Origin: Siphonodentalium dalli
Lineage: Eukaryota; Mollusca; Scaphopoda; Gadilida; Siphonodentaliidae
NCBI GenBank assembly: GCA_032622095.1
Contig: CP136063.1
Span: 11,387,814 to 11,451,813 of the forward strand
Direction of reading: 5' to 3'
Length of the DNA stretch: 64,000 nt
Part shown: positions 22,061-34,622 of the stretch, piece after piece
How the letters are laid out: every line of letters starts with the position of its first letter
Numbering within the stretch: the stretch's first letter is position 1
The notes under the pieces: model-generated
Seen by the model: only the letters and a program-made list of their open reading frames with translations
What the model was told of the DNA's origin: nothing
The model's database searches: none
Made by a program: the position numbers and the translations under genes

Positions 22061-23700
22061 AATCATGGTGCAACCACCGTATACACAGTGTTGAAGCGGT
22101 CACCTTACCACGGAGTTGCAGGTTACTGCTGTATAAACTATAATACCCCAGTGACACCACATTACTTTCAGTAGAGCTGTATATTTAACATGAAAACTCT
22201 TTTAGTTGGCAGCAGAAACTTGGCCTACTCGATTGTATGGTATTGCCGACTTGCGCAAAGCTACCGATATTATACATTAAAAGGTTTGTGTGGTATACCA
22301 CCATACTTATCATTGGGCATGGTGGGTGTACGGGGTGGGGCTTGAGCTACATGGGCTAACATTTTGAAAATTCAAGTGGCACTCTCATACCCCCCATACT
22401 CCTAACGTCCAATATATTACCATTAATCCATTTGATAACGAAGACTTAACACAAACATTATACATGTACAGTAAACAAATTACAATTGAAAATTATTTAT
22501 GAATAGAACCTGGTACAAAATGGAACAGTGGAGGTTTCGGGCAATTTCACCTCTTCAAAATACAAACCGTTAATAAAACCATGCATACATATAGCTCGAA
22601 GACGAGTATGACTCGCCACACAGTAACATTTCACCAGGCTCTGTTCATAAAATTAAGTGAATTCACAACTTTTTGAACTCAAGATATACTGGTAGTGGTT
22701 TTGAATATTTCAGAAATGACAGTTCGATTTGTGTCATTATAAATAAAATTTGAAATACAAGTACATGTAGCACCTAGCCTGTTGGAATTTCTCGCAATAC
22801 ACATGTAAAATGTGCATGTGCATGTTGACTCCGAAGTGTTTTCATAGAATGTCTTTTTGCTCACTTTTATTTGGGGCTGACTGTAAAGCCATATATATAT
22901 ATATATACGGACTGTATTGAACCCATGAGACACATGTGTGTGTCTCCAGAATAAGGTGGCTTTATTTGACCAGTGACCAGAAAAAAATATTCTGTGTAAT
23001 AACCATTGGATCAAACTTTACTTCCAACTGTTTAAGCTAACTATTTCTGAATCATACATACATTCAAAGATACATGTATACTCAAAATTCATCATATCAT
23101 ATTATTTTAAGTCATCACGCAAAATTCTTCAGACGTATACATTTAGCCAAGATTTGAATTGGGCCCAGATCATCAAATGGTTAAGTCGACAATGACCAAA
23201 ACAATCAGATAACTAAAAATAAAGTTATCATCTGGAAACCATCTGGGACGGTTGTATACCGGTACCACTAATTTCTAAACTGGTGGTACGCAATTTGTTT
23301 TTAAAGAGGAGGGGAGGGGAGGGGCGCAAAAACGAATTATGGGCAGATTATTAGGGAGGAACGCTATGTGATGAATGATATATTGATCTTGGGTGAAGAT
23401 GGTGGGTTTGTGGGTGTGTGGATTGACCTAGAAAAAATTTGGACTAAGTTGGTTTGTATATCATTTTGAAGAGGAATATATCCTCCATAACATATCCAAA
23501 ATCCGCTAAAATCCGCTTTGAGCATTTTGTGTAATTCAAGATGGCGTCCAAGATGGCTGCCATTTTCATATAAGTCAGCTTGATGCAATTATAGTGAGAA
23601 CATCTTGTCATATATATACACATGTATACATTTTTGGGAAGCTAAGACATACCGCCACCTTTCTGTGCCAAAATTGGAACTCCCCGTCCAAGATGGCCGC
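22061..23700. other. No gene seen
   Basis: Noncoding DNA. TA microsatellite at about 22893-22909. At 23530-23700 several copies of AAGATGGC/AAAATGGC occur, a motif shared with the TIR unit to the right; the true outer end of that unit may lie in here. Confidence 0.5.
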
Positions 23701-23714
23701 TAAAATGGCGACCG

Positions 23715-24395
23715 GAAGTGGATTTTTTACGTTTTTTTTAATATCTTTAAGATAAGTGTCCGTGGTTTGGAACTGGTTGAGAATTTTGGCTTTATTTTGT
23801 ATATAGCATGTTAACTGACAATTGGAGCAATGAAATATGCTGTTCGTGAGGTCCACACCCCTTCTGATCACTCAAAAAATCGATTTTACAAAACGCGGTA
23901 TAACATTTCACAAAAGATCCCCAAGATTCTAATCATATTTCATCAAGAAGTGGGAAGAACTGTGCAATGTAACTGATCCATTCTATATCTTATTGATATT
24001 CGAATTCAAAGGTACCAAAATTGTCACTTTGGCTCAAAATGGCTGCCAATATTGCCACCAAAATATGGAAAATGGTAATTATTATCCCAGCGTGCCACAC
24101 GACCGCTTACAAGTTAGGGTGATGCACACAGTTGACTAGTATGTCTTATATAGCTTGAGTTCTAACATTTCTGATGCACCTTTGGTATTTTGTAACTATT
24201 TTAACCACTGAAATTACCAGAATTATTCGAAATTTTCTGTCACAATCCTGATATCAAAATCGGCAAAAAATCGCTGTTCATGTTTGAACCATATTTTGAA
24301 AGTAAAATGGAACTATGTTTGGTATCAAAGATGTTTATTGTTTTGATATGTGTTACATGTGTCACATGTGTTTTAGACAAAATTACTCAAGATGG
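23715..24395. mobile_element. Left terminal inverted repeat, outer half
   Basis: Reverse complement of 31520-31975 with moderate divergence: shared blocks include GAATTTTGGCTTTATTTTGT-type, AACATGCTATATACAAAATA and CCGCTTACAAGTTA. It is separated from the inner half (27285-27690) by a 2.8-kb insertion. Confidence 0.65.
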
Positions 24396-25760
24396 CTTCC
24401 AAAATGGCAACAAAGTTTGGTAAACATTATTATATACATAAACATATGTGTATATACGTGGTGTATATGTATACATAATCAATTGTGACTCACGTGCTAC
24501 TTAATCAAATAAATGTTCTATTCTGATTGTCCCGGTACCCTACGAGTCATGACAAATTCATTTTGATAAATGCAATATGGATTTTGCCTAAAGCTTCCTT
24601 GTTTTTGAACGGAAATGGGCACAACGTTGAAACCGAACTGAGATGGATCATATTAAGTGGCTATTCTGGTCCATTTGCATCAACATTGATCAACTTAATA
24701 CAGTGTGTATGTCTGTTGATTGTCTGGTCATAGGCGATGTGAGTAGGTATACATGGAACTATTGTATTCATGAATGGTGTGAATAGTTTTACAATGTGTG
24801 ACTATATGGTCATGGATGGGATGTCCATAGTGAGATGTATATGTATATAAGGAGTAGCTGTATGCTGATGTGTGAGGTGAACATGTTTACAGTGAGTGGC
24901 TGTCTGGTCATTGAAGTGGTGTATGGTCATAACCAGAGCAGCTACACTGTCCTGTATGTATACATGGAGTGATTGTGTGGTCAGTGGTGGGCTGTACATA
25001 TGTACATTGGGTGGATGTATTATCATGGGCGGGTGTATATGTATACACATGTTGGATGTATGGTAATGGATGGGTGTATGTATAAATAGGGTGTGGTTGT
25101 GTGGTTATGGGCAATGTGAATATGTATACATGGAATGACTGCACGGTCATTGTTGAAGTGTATATGCATACCTGGAGTACACTCTGATGGCCATTGGCGG
25201 CTAGTGTATATAGAGAGCAACCTCATGGTGATGGATGGGATGTATATGATAATATGTACTATTGTATTGTCTTTGATGGTGTGTACAAGCATACAGTAAC
25301 TAGCTGAATGCTCGCGGAGAGGGTGTATATTATACAGCGAGTGGCTGAATTGTCATGATTGAGCTGTATATGCAAGTCTGAAGTGTACGAATGGCCGTGT
25401 GTGCGGGGTATTGGTATATCTAGAAGGGTTGTATGGCCATTGGTGAGGAATATATGCACACCTGGAGTGACGCTGTGTCATGGGTGAGGTGTATATGTAT
25501 ATCATGAGTGACTACATGGCCATGGCACGGCCAATATGTACATATGTATATGGGGATTGACAGTATGACAAAATTAATGGTGGGATGAATTGATATACAA
25601 GGAGTGACTATGATCACGAATGTGGTTTATGCGTATACAGCGAGAAGCTGAAATGTCATGGGTCAGGTGTATATGCAAGTCTGGAGTGTATGAATGGCCG
25701 TATGCGCGGTACGAGACATTGATATATCTAGAAGGGCTGTAAGGCCACTTTTGTGAGGTT

Positions 25761-25925
25761 ATATAAGGATTAACTGTCATGTGGACTGTTTTTATGGAGA
25801 TGTAATCGTGAGGTAAGTGGTCATAACTTGTGTAAAACCCGAAGGGTTTTACATACAAGTTATGACCACTTACCTCACGGTTACATCTCCATAAAAACAG
25901 TCCACATGACAGTTAATCCTTATAT
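25761..25925. repeat. Long near-perfect hairpin
   Basis: Two ~80-base arms (left begins ATATAAGGATTAACTGTCAT, right ends ATGACAGTTAATCCTTATAT) differ by one substitution and a 2-base indel. The tip is AAAACCC-GAA-GGGTTTT. It interrupts the minisatellite and is probably a fold-back element. Just right of it, at 26093-26140, the block TGACGTATCGATGTTGTTAT is tandemly duplicated. Confidence 0.9.
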
Positions 25926-26215
25926 TTATATACATTTAGCGAAAAAGCCACTTTTGTAAATGTAATTAAATCGAAAAGTGTATCGTGACAAAACCAGCCC
26001 AAAATAACCCATAGCACCCTTGGCAAAAGTTAACAGGAACAATTGAAACCCGATGATTTATTAAGTCAATCCTGCGCGAATCCAGACCCAAATGACGTAT
26101 CGATGTTGTTATGAGCTGACGTATCGATGTTGTTATGAGCTGTTGCGCATTCACCGAGAAATAACTGCAACTAGCCACGTGGGCTCCGACCAATCAGAAT
26201 GCTGGATTTAGTGAT
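25926..26215. other. Non-satellite DNA inside the minisatellite
   Basis: Unrelated to the array on either side; probably arrived with the hairpin insertion. No gene seen. Confidence 0.5.
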
Positions 26216-26820
26216 GACAACACTTAGTATGTAAATATATGTATATACCTAGAGTGACTCTATGGTTTTGGGTTGGGTGTATATGTATATATTGAGTGGC
26301 TATATGGCCATGGGTGTCGCAAATATGTATATATACAGGGAGTGAGACTGTATGACCACTGGTGGTTAGGCAAATAGATATACAAGAAGTAATATATAAC
26401 AATGGATGTAGCGAACAGGTATGGAGTGACTGTATGGTCATCGGTGAGGTGTATATGTATATATTTAGTGGCTGTATAGCTATGCATGTGGCAAATACAT
26501 ATACATGGAGTGACTGTATGGCCTATTGTTAGGCGAATAGGTATACAAGAGGTTACTTTGTGTTCATGTATGTAGTGAATATGTATACAGGTCATGTGAT
26601 GTGTGGGAGTATACCTGGTGTGTCTGCAATGTTATTCACGGCTATATGACCATGCGTTGGTGTATGGGTAAACCCAATTGTGGCTGTATGGTAATGGGTG
26701 AGGTGTATGTCTATACAGCGAGTGGCACATGGCCATTTACGTGGTATTCATGTATGTATATATGGAGTGACTGCATGCTCATGTGTGATTTGTACTGGTG
26801 CACCTTTATGTGACTATCAC

Positions 26821-27284
26821 TTTCCACAATAACTCAAGGATATGTTAATCGATAGAGGTAATATCAGAGTGTTCTCCACATTAATTGCGTTTTATATGCA
26901 ATGAGAAGAAAACGGTTTTCCTGACAATAGTTTATAAGTTAATCAATTTTGATGCCAATGGGCCAGAGTAGCCACATAATATGATACCTGTCAGTTCAGG
27001 TTCCGTAAACAACATGGACATAATCCCAAAAGAGGTGTTCGGCAAACTTCATACTGCATCCCTTAAAATTAATTTGTCGTGCCCCATAAGGTTTTGGGAC
27101 AACCATAATATAAGATTAAGTTGTCCATTGATTAAGTAGCATGTTTAATAACCAAGTGAGTCACAATTTGCTACCATTTCGGAACAGCCGAGGATAATGT
27201 TCGGAATATAAATTTTTTAATAAATTTGGTTGCCATTTTGCATGTAATATTGAGTAATATTGTCTAAAAGACCATAGTACGTGG
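26821..27284. other. No gene seen
   Basis: Noncoding DNA between the minisatellite and the inner half of the left inverted repeat. Confidence 0.5.
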
Positions 27285-27690
27285 GCTAGAAACACCCCCC
27301 GTGCACCCCTCCCCAGATCCTCCGAAAGTGGTATCATTTTGTTCGTTAGACCTTTCTGAATAAGATTAGGCATGTTACCAAGAAATCTGTAGGGATGGAA
27401 ACCGGTTTCCCGCCGTTTTTCAAAATGGCCGCCGCGAAAAATTACCTTTTCATATATCATAATTTTGGTGTCTATACCCATGTTTCCGGGGTCAAAGAAT
27501 CCACTGAAGCTAATGGGAATTGGATTTGACCAACCGGAAACTGGTTTTCCGCCATTTTTCAAGATGGCCGCCAAAAATCCCAATATTTACCCATATTTTC
27601 ATCAAAAAATCTCGAAGAAACATCATTTTTAACCCCAAACCCGATGTTTTCTAGGCCAAAGAAATCAAATAAAATTATGATGATATTTGA
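27285..27690. mobile_element. Left terminal inverted repeat, inner half
   Basis: A close reverse complement of 31065-31495. Shared blocks include CTAGAAACACCCC, AAGATGGCCGCCAAAAATCC and CCAAACCCGATGTTTTCTAG. It ends about 135 bp before the 3' end of the enclosed gene. Confidence 0.85.
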
Positions 27691-27824
27691 TTATTTGCTT
27701 TTCGCTACCTGAGTTCCATATTGTCGCTTAAGACAATGTGGAATTCTGGTAGCGATTTGGCAGATATCTTCAATTTCAAAATGGTTGCCAAGCAAAAATT
27801 AATAGCAACTAACTAGGATATATT

Positions 27825-30789
27825 TTACTCGTGATCAGATTCATCACAGTCTTCATCTGAGGACACTGGTGGTGAGTCCTGGTCATCTGAATCATCATCA
27901 GCTTCTGAATCGCTTAGAGCGATTTCATCAACTTCATCGACTAGAGCCTCCGGAAGAATCGGACCATCAACCCATAGTGGTTCTAGATGACCAGAGCTGA
28001 GTGTCCATCCATGTCCATTAGTTGGTAGTGGTACATCTTTTTCGGGAATATCTGCCCGTCTCCATATATATAGTTCACTCTTCGGATGTGTTGCTGAAAT
28101 GCTCCACGACAAGGTGGTAAAGTTGCAAGATCCATATTACAACCAATTCGAATCCTGTCATCGTCGCAGCACTTCTCCTTAATGAGTGTGTGACGAAGAC
28201 TATCTACAGTTTTGTATTTTGGTCAACCGTATAAAGCACATGTGTACTCTTCCAAACAAGTGAACAAATCCTCGCTCACCTCCCAATCTAGTTCAAGCTT
28301 AGCAAGGATATGTTGGAACTTCGGCTGCTTCTGAATCACCTTTATGGGCTTCACTTTCCCAATTCCCTTGAAACAGCTGGTGGTATCACAATGTGTATAT
28401 GCATGTAACGCTAAGAGGGCTGTGCAGTACTCTTGTGTGAAACAATCTGCCAATTCTGTCTTTTGTTATTACCTGTTCCAGTGTCAAATAGGATAGTGAT
28501 GGTGAATCCTAACACAAAGTGGAGCAGGATGAAAAAAATATCACTATCAGGAGTACGAACTCGTGCATAATCAAATCCCTGATCTTGAGCATATTTACAA
28601 TATAAGACCACTCTGGTATCCGTCTCATCTTGTGTCGAAATCAGGGAAGGAATTTCAGTCTTCGCCATAGAATTGCCATCTCTAGTCTCCAACAAGAATG
28701 CTTGTCCCTCACAGATGACAATGACCTTTCTCATTTCTAGACTCTTAGCAAACTCGTCATTGCTCACACATTTAAAATCACACGTACAAGTTGCTCTTTG
28801 TTCTCATCAAGAATACTTTCCATTCAAGTGGTCTCCTAGTCATCTCTCCTCTTGTGATGAGCTTCTCACTACACCCTCTTCTTTGTCGCTCTAAAGCTTT
28901 TATTGAGTTCTGTTTGTACTTGTCGGTGCTGAATACAATGTCAGATGACTTAGGCATCATGTCAAATATCTTGTGACTGATATCTTTGAAATTTCCAGGC
29001 ACTTCCCGCAAGCAGTGGAACAAAGCATTGCCATCCACAATCAAGAGAGTTGAGTCTGGAGGTGGAATTAACATCCTTGGTAACATGGTGGAATCCTTTG
29101 GCTTTCGGTGTGACGGACAAGTAACCATCTACTGTTCCTAGACTGTTAGGGACAGGCGTAAGACAGTACTGCATGACTTCCTCTAGTCTTATAATGTTAC
29201 CCTCCTGTGATTTCACCAGCAGCTGGAATGCCAATCTACCTTGCTGTTTATATTCGATCACTTTGTTCTGGCTAGTCTTCAGCCGAACATATTTTGTGTT
29301 TTACCTAGGGTGAGTAGCCTCATCTTCCGAACGGGCTCAAAAATATTATCTTCTTTCTCCAACCGTTCATGGATGAAATTCTCTTTAGCTTCCGTTCCAG
29401 CAATTTAAGCTCTCATCACATCTTCCATGATCTCAGGTGATGCTGCTGCTCCTGGTGAGATACTATAAAGCTTCTCCTTATCAGGCACATCAAAATGGTT
29501 CAAGAAACTGTTTATAGCGTCGACTGTTCTTTGTGCTCTCTGTTCGCCCTGTTTCACTTCTGATGGTCGGAGATCATTGTGTTTTCGATTTCCAACTGAC
29601 TGATAACATGTTGGCCATGGATAATGTTGCTTCAACAAACTTGGCACGTTCATGTGTGGTCCGCACCCACCTTTGGTAAGTTTCATAATTGTTAACGAGT
29701 CCTGTCAATCCCGCACCACAACCACCGACTCCACCATGTGACTTAGCATGCTTCTTAAATGTCTCAGAGAGAACCTATCGCCTTATCAACTGGACATCTG
29801 TTTCCAGGTATCATAGAACGTGCGACACTGAATGCTCCCCCATCAATCAGCTTTTTTACGCCGGGGTGAGACTCTTCAACATTTGCCAAGAAAACTGAGA
29901 AATATGTCAGATAGCGAGAATAGTTATGTCCATCAAAACTGAAGAATAAACTGGACATTCTGTAGAGACATTCGCAGTAAAGAATATAGTTGTTTGTTTT
30001 AACAGCTTGGATCAACCGCAGTACCAACCAGATGTGGTCCATGTATGACAACCAGAACTCTGCTGTCTTTCCTAGCTTGCCCTTTCGCACTTTATCTTTG
30101 AAATCAGTGTAACCTACTATCAGAGTATGTACATCTTCATCACAGAGGGCACTGTTTGCTGTCAATTTAGACGGCGACTCCAAGACATCTTGCATTAACT
30201 GTTGAGATTCTTCACTCAGGAGCCCCATAATATTTTCTCCACCGTAATCAGCAAGGTAGGCATTGATTAATAGTCTCCCCAGAGCCTCTAACATGGTTTT
30301 ATGACAAATCATAGCTCGGCTGTATTGTTTCCCAGCCAATACACCACGCAAAGAACCAGACGATATCAACCCAGCTTCAGTCAACACATCGGAAAGACCA
30401 GAACCATTCATCTTCTTACCAATCATCTTGAAATATGCACAAATAACACGAAAAGATCCAATCATCACAATATGCTTGGCATAACGACTAGGGTTATTCC
30501 AGACCAAGGGGTACGCTTTCATACAAATTCCAAGGTCGAATGTGGTGATTACATATTCTTGGCCAACCGCACGCGTTCCTTCCTCAGAATATTTCAGGCA
30601 CTGTTGAACAGTCTTGTAATCAGTAATTGGGCTGTTGATAACAGGATAATAATCAATTGTGCTGGTTGAGGATGGCTTCTCTCCTGTGACTGAAATATAA
30701 CCTGACCATCCAGGTATCTCCTGAATCGTGCTGCCGCTTATCAATCGGACAAAGATCCACAACAGGTCATGTTCATCTGCAGTGCTCAT
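27825..30789 (-). pseudogene. Broken transposon gene with PIN/FEN1-like nuclease features
   Basis: Transcribed leftward. The first frame (ATG 30789 to 29764, 341 codons) carries FDLGICMKAYPLVW, GSFRVICAYFKMIGKKM and RCPVDKAI. Later pieces: KKHAKSHGGVGGCGAGLTG (about 29690-29760), DVPDKEKLYSISPGA (29405-29560), LAFQLLVKSQEGNIIRLEEV (28962-29261), STLLIVDGNALFHCLREV with YKQNSIKALERQRRG (28778-29090), DETDTRVVLYCKYA and RTPDSDIFFILL (28411-28767), LLALHAYTHCDTTSCFKGIG (28223-28453), and an acidic tail after HGWTLSSGHLEPLWVDGPI (27825-28112). The conserved acidic sites (VDGNA, DETDTR, PDSDIF, HCDTTS) follow the order of PIN/FEN1-like metal-dependent nucleases. I know this architecture as a widespread uncharacterised family in cnidarians and molluscs. 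At least five frame changes make it a pseudogene. It sits tightly between inverted repeats, which suggests it belongs to a DNA transposon. Confidence 0.65.
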
Positions 30790-31064
30790 AACAGCTTCAC
30801 CTGCAAGTACAACATAATTTTATTTTGTTAGGGTACAGTCAACTGATTGGGGTAGAACAATTCAGCAAGGCCTACTCAAAATGATATGAAAACATGATTG
30901 TCTATTTACCTGTGGGATGAGTCCATATGCTGATCTTATACCCAGGACTAGACCGCTGTGTTATGTAGCAATCGGGTAGATTATGTAACTGAACGTTTAG
31001 TTTCAAAGATCGGGACCCAGTTTTCTCTACCTCTGGTAAAGCTCTTCCAGATCAAGGCAAATCA
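30790..31064. other. Upstream region of the nuclease gene
   Basis: About 275 bp between the gene start and the right inverted repeat. A promoter would be expected here, but no clear TATA element was identified. Confidence 0.35.
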
Positions 31065-31975
31065 TCATATATCATCATCATTCTAGTTGATTTCTTTGGC
31101 CTAGAAAACATCGGGTTTGGGGTTAAAAATGATGTTTCTTCGAGATTATTTGATGAAAATATGGGTAAATATTGGGATTTTTGGCGACCATCTTGAAAAA
31201 TGGCGGAAAACCAGTTTCCGGTTGGTCAAATTCAATTCCCATTAGCTTCAGTGGATTATCTGACCCCGGAAACATGGGTATAGACACCAAAAGTATGCTT
31301 GTATGTGCATCAGAACCTGAGATATAAGAAAAGGTAATTTTTCGCGGCGGCCATTTTGAATAACGGTGGGAAACCGGTTTCCATCCCTACAGATTTCTTG
31401 GTAACATGCCTAATCTTATTCAGAAAGATCTAACGAACAAAATGATACCACCTTCGGAGGATCTGGTGGGGGTGCACGGGGGGTGTTTCTAGCCCACGTA
31501 CTACCACACTATGTCATATTTAAGGCATATCAAAATAAAAAAAACATTTGATACTAAAGATAGTGATTTTTTGCCGAGTTTGATGCTGTTTGTGATAGAA
31601 AAATCCCATAAATCTGGTGATTTCAGAATGGTAAATAGTAAAAATCAATCAAGGTGCATAAGAAATGTTGGTATTCAATGTATATAATACGGAATAGTCA
31701 TCTGTGTACATCACCATAACTTGTAAGCGGTTGTATGGCACGTTGGGATAATAATTAACATTTTTCCATATTTTGGCGGCCATTTTGACAGCCATTTTGT
31801 TTTACCGCGTTATGTAAAATCGAATTTTTGAGTGATCGGAAGGGTGTGGACCCCCACGAACAGCATATTTCATTGCTCCAATAGTCAGTTAACATGCTAT
31901 ATACAAAATAAAGTCACAATTCTCAACCAGTTCAAGACCTCAGAAACTTATCTTAAAAGTATTAGTAAAAACGTA
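31065..31975. mobile_element. Right terminal inverted repeat
   Basis: A continuous ~0.9-kb arm whose reverse complement matches 27285-27690 (inner part, high similarity) and 23715-24395 (outer part, more diverged). It lacks the insertion found in the left arm, so it shows the ancestral structure. Confidence 0.75.
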
Positions 31976-31984
31976 TGAATTCCA

Positions 31985-32800
31985 AATGAATGACCCCAAA
32001 ATGACTCGTTCCCATCTACATGTCAATATTAACATCCATAACAAATTTCATGATGATCCGACAAAAGATACGACCTGTAGCCTGCCAAAGGATTTAGTCA
32101 TACAAAGAGTAAAATCCAAGATGCCTAATAATGACCATGTTTTGTAGTCGAATGACCACAAAATGACTCATTCCCATCTACATGTCAGTGTCAACAGCCA
32201 TGACAAATTTCATAATGATCTGACCAAAGGTACGATCTGAAGCCGTGCCAAAGGATTTAGTCATGCAAAGAGTAAAATCCAAGATGGCTGCTGGCGGCCA
32301 TGTTTTATGGCCGAATGAGCATCCACAACAAATTTCATGATGAACCGACAAAAGATACGACCTTTAGTCTTGTCAAAGGATTTATCGGTAGTCATACAAA
32401 GAGTAAAATCCAAGATGGTTACCGGCTGCCATGTTTTGGGGCCGAATGACCACATAAAGACTCGTTCCCATCTACATGTACATGTCTGTTTGTCAGTGTC
32501 AACAGCCGTGACAAATTTCATAATGATCCAACCAAAGGTTCGACCTGAAGACCGTGCTAAACTATTTACTCATGCAAAGATTAAAATCCAAGATGGCGGC
32601 TGGTCATGATGATCAGACAAAAGATACGACATGTAGCCTGTGTCAAAGGATTTCGTCATGTACAAAGAGTAAAATACAAAATTGCCGCTGGTGGGCATAT
32701 TTTTTTGGCCGAATGATCCCAAGATGAATCATTCCGGTCTAAAAGTTCATGCCAACAGCTATGACAAATTTCATAATGATACAACCGAAGGTACGACCTG
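31985..32800 (+). repeat. Tandem array of ~150-bp units
   Basis: About six units each contain CATCTACATGTCA, GACAAATTTCATAATGATC, CAAAGGATTTAGTCATGCAA and AGTAAAATCCAAGATGGC; the conserved GACAAATTTC site lies near 32042, 32202, 32328, 32510 and 32762. One partial unit near 32609 is truncated. The array directly abuts the right inverted repeat. The AAGATGGCGGC-like block in most units resembles a YY1 consensus, but this may be coincidence. Confidence 0.85.
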
Positions 32801-33820
32801 TAGCCTGTATTGTTGATGCATCACACGCACGCAAACATCACACGGACAACATATACAAAGTCATGGCAATAGCTCAAACTTTACAAGTAAAGTTGAGCTA
32901 ACAATAAGGCTGGTATGCATATATCCCCAAATTCAATCTCACACCATCACTGGTTAACCCTTTCATGACTGGAGCTTCCTGAAAATTTGCGAAAACCCTC
33001 ACATGTATTCTGAAGGGAACACATTGGCCTACGTAACAATATTTACCTCGACCTTGTACATGTAAGCAGGTGCATTCTCTTATCAATACGGTGCTCCTGT
33101 GGGACATTCACATAACACCATAAGAGAATATACTGTACATGTAATGATGTGTCTGTTTTCTTTTCGGTAATATACATGCCCGCATAAAATTGTAGTGCGA
33201 TCTGGCCATTACCGGTACTTCTCAAGAGACCGGTCTATCAATGCAGATGCTGTCAATGTCAAAATGCGACAATGGAAAGATGCAGACCATGTTGCACGAA
33301 GTGCAGAAATACATGTATTTGGTATCCATGTCAAATTCCATCGCAGTCGGTGCAGAAATTTGGACGACTATATGGAACATACAACTACATGTACATGTAT
33401 AATCAAAGTAATTAACTTGAAAATGGGGTGATACCATGGTAATACCGTAGTATACGGTATTCACAGCAGTATCAAAATAGTCACTGTGGTGGGGTTACGG
33501 TACTGTTTGGTTAAGATACCACGGTTTATTAGCGGGTCTTGTTAAAGATACGGGAAGAGTTGCCGTGGCTATTGCTGTTAAAATGGTCACATCCATGAAA
33601 ACCACCATAAACAGAAATAATATTATATTATAGACAAACCTGGTTCTTATACCAATCATAAATATCGCGTAAATTGCGACATGTTAGCACTCTGTGTTAT
33701 GTAAACAAAGGTCATGTTTGGTACATGTATATCGCAGTATTACTGGGATGACACCACATTAGAGGTGGTCAATTACCTTGGTGTACATGTAGCTGTACTA
33801 TTACAATGTACCCCGCTGGA
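32801..33820. other. No gene seen
   Basis: Noncoding, with many ACATGTACATGTA-type words. A perfect 9-bp hairpin AATACCGTA-GTA-TACGGTATT lies near 33441-33461. Confidence 0.5.
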
Positions 33821-34622
33821 CTATTGAAGATCCCCCGAGTCCTGCCGACCCGATTCGGGTATCTTCGGGGGATCTTCAAATTCGGGGTTCGTGCTTTGCT
33901 GTTGTTTTTGTTATTGTTGTGTGATTTATTTTACTTTACAAGAGCATGATCGACGGCGAATTAAAAATTAATTAATTATTGAATTGATAATTAAATATAA
34001 CAAAATATAAATCATATAAACTATGTAGATTATAGTGTAATAATAGGCTAATATTTTGTCTTCAATAAATTTGTTCGATTTTGTGGTTGTTGTTATTTTG
34101 TTTGTTAATTTTGTATTATGTTATGTCAATCGTGAATTAATTCTTTTTAATTTATAATAAATACTTCAGCAAGTTTAGGTCAATATAGGTCAGCTGAAAC
34201 TAAAATAAATCTAGACCAACGTTGCGAAACAGACGTAATAAAACAAAATTTATCACACATAATAAAACAGACTTTAAAAAAATGACACCAAGTGCTGAAA
34301 AAGGGAGTACATGTAATGTTAGCGAAGATTTAACTCAAAAGACAAATTCAATGTTTACTTGATCATCTCATATCCTGGTCACCACACTATCAAACATTAG
34401 CAGCTGATACAGTGCTTAAGTAAAGTACACCTTTCACATTTCAGTTCGGTCGTGGTGTTTGTTTCTTCAATACGGCGAAATCTGGTCATGAAACTTGACA
34501 TACCGGTATATATGGATTAGAGTTATATCCCGTAATTCTGTTCGGAGCCGAGTAGAACACAGCCAAATGTCAAACCGAATAATGCCGAACACCTTTCGGT
34601 ATGACTCGGGTGATCTTCAATA
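33821..34622. mobile_element. Inverted-repeat element, ~800 bp
   Basis: The left end CTATTGAAGATCCCCCGAGT and the right end (34603-34622) are inverted complements apart from one base. A second internal inverted piece (GATTCGGGTATCTTCGGGGG) follows the left end. The interior is very AT-rich and noncoding. Target duplication not visible; non-autonomous DNA element or MITE. Confidence 0.6.

Larger units (their letters stand above)
24720..26820. repeat. Diverged ~50-55 bp minisatellite
   Basis: Degenerate units of the form GTATACATGGAGTGACTGTA plus TGGTCATGGGTGAGGTGTATAT repeat through 24720-25760 and again 26230-26820. The break holds an inserted hairpin and flanking DNA (25761-26215). The array splits the left inverted repeat of the nuclease-bearing element. 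Its minus-strand frames give IHIHLT-rich peptides that are artefacts of the repeat. Confidence 0.8.

Noticed and set aside
24802-26595. Chain of minus-strand frames with IHIHLT-like peptides
   Set aside because: Generated by the minisatellite in successive frames.
27161-27583. 140-codon minus-strand frame
   Set aside because: Lies within the inverted repeat, whose copy at 31.1-31.5 kb does not keep the frame.
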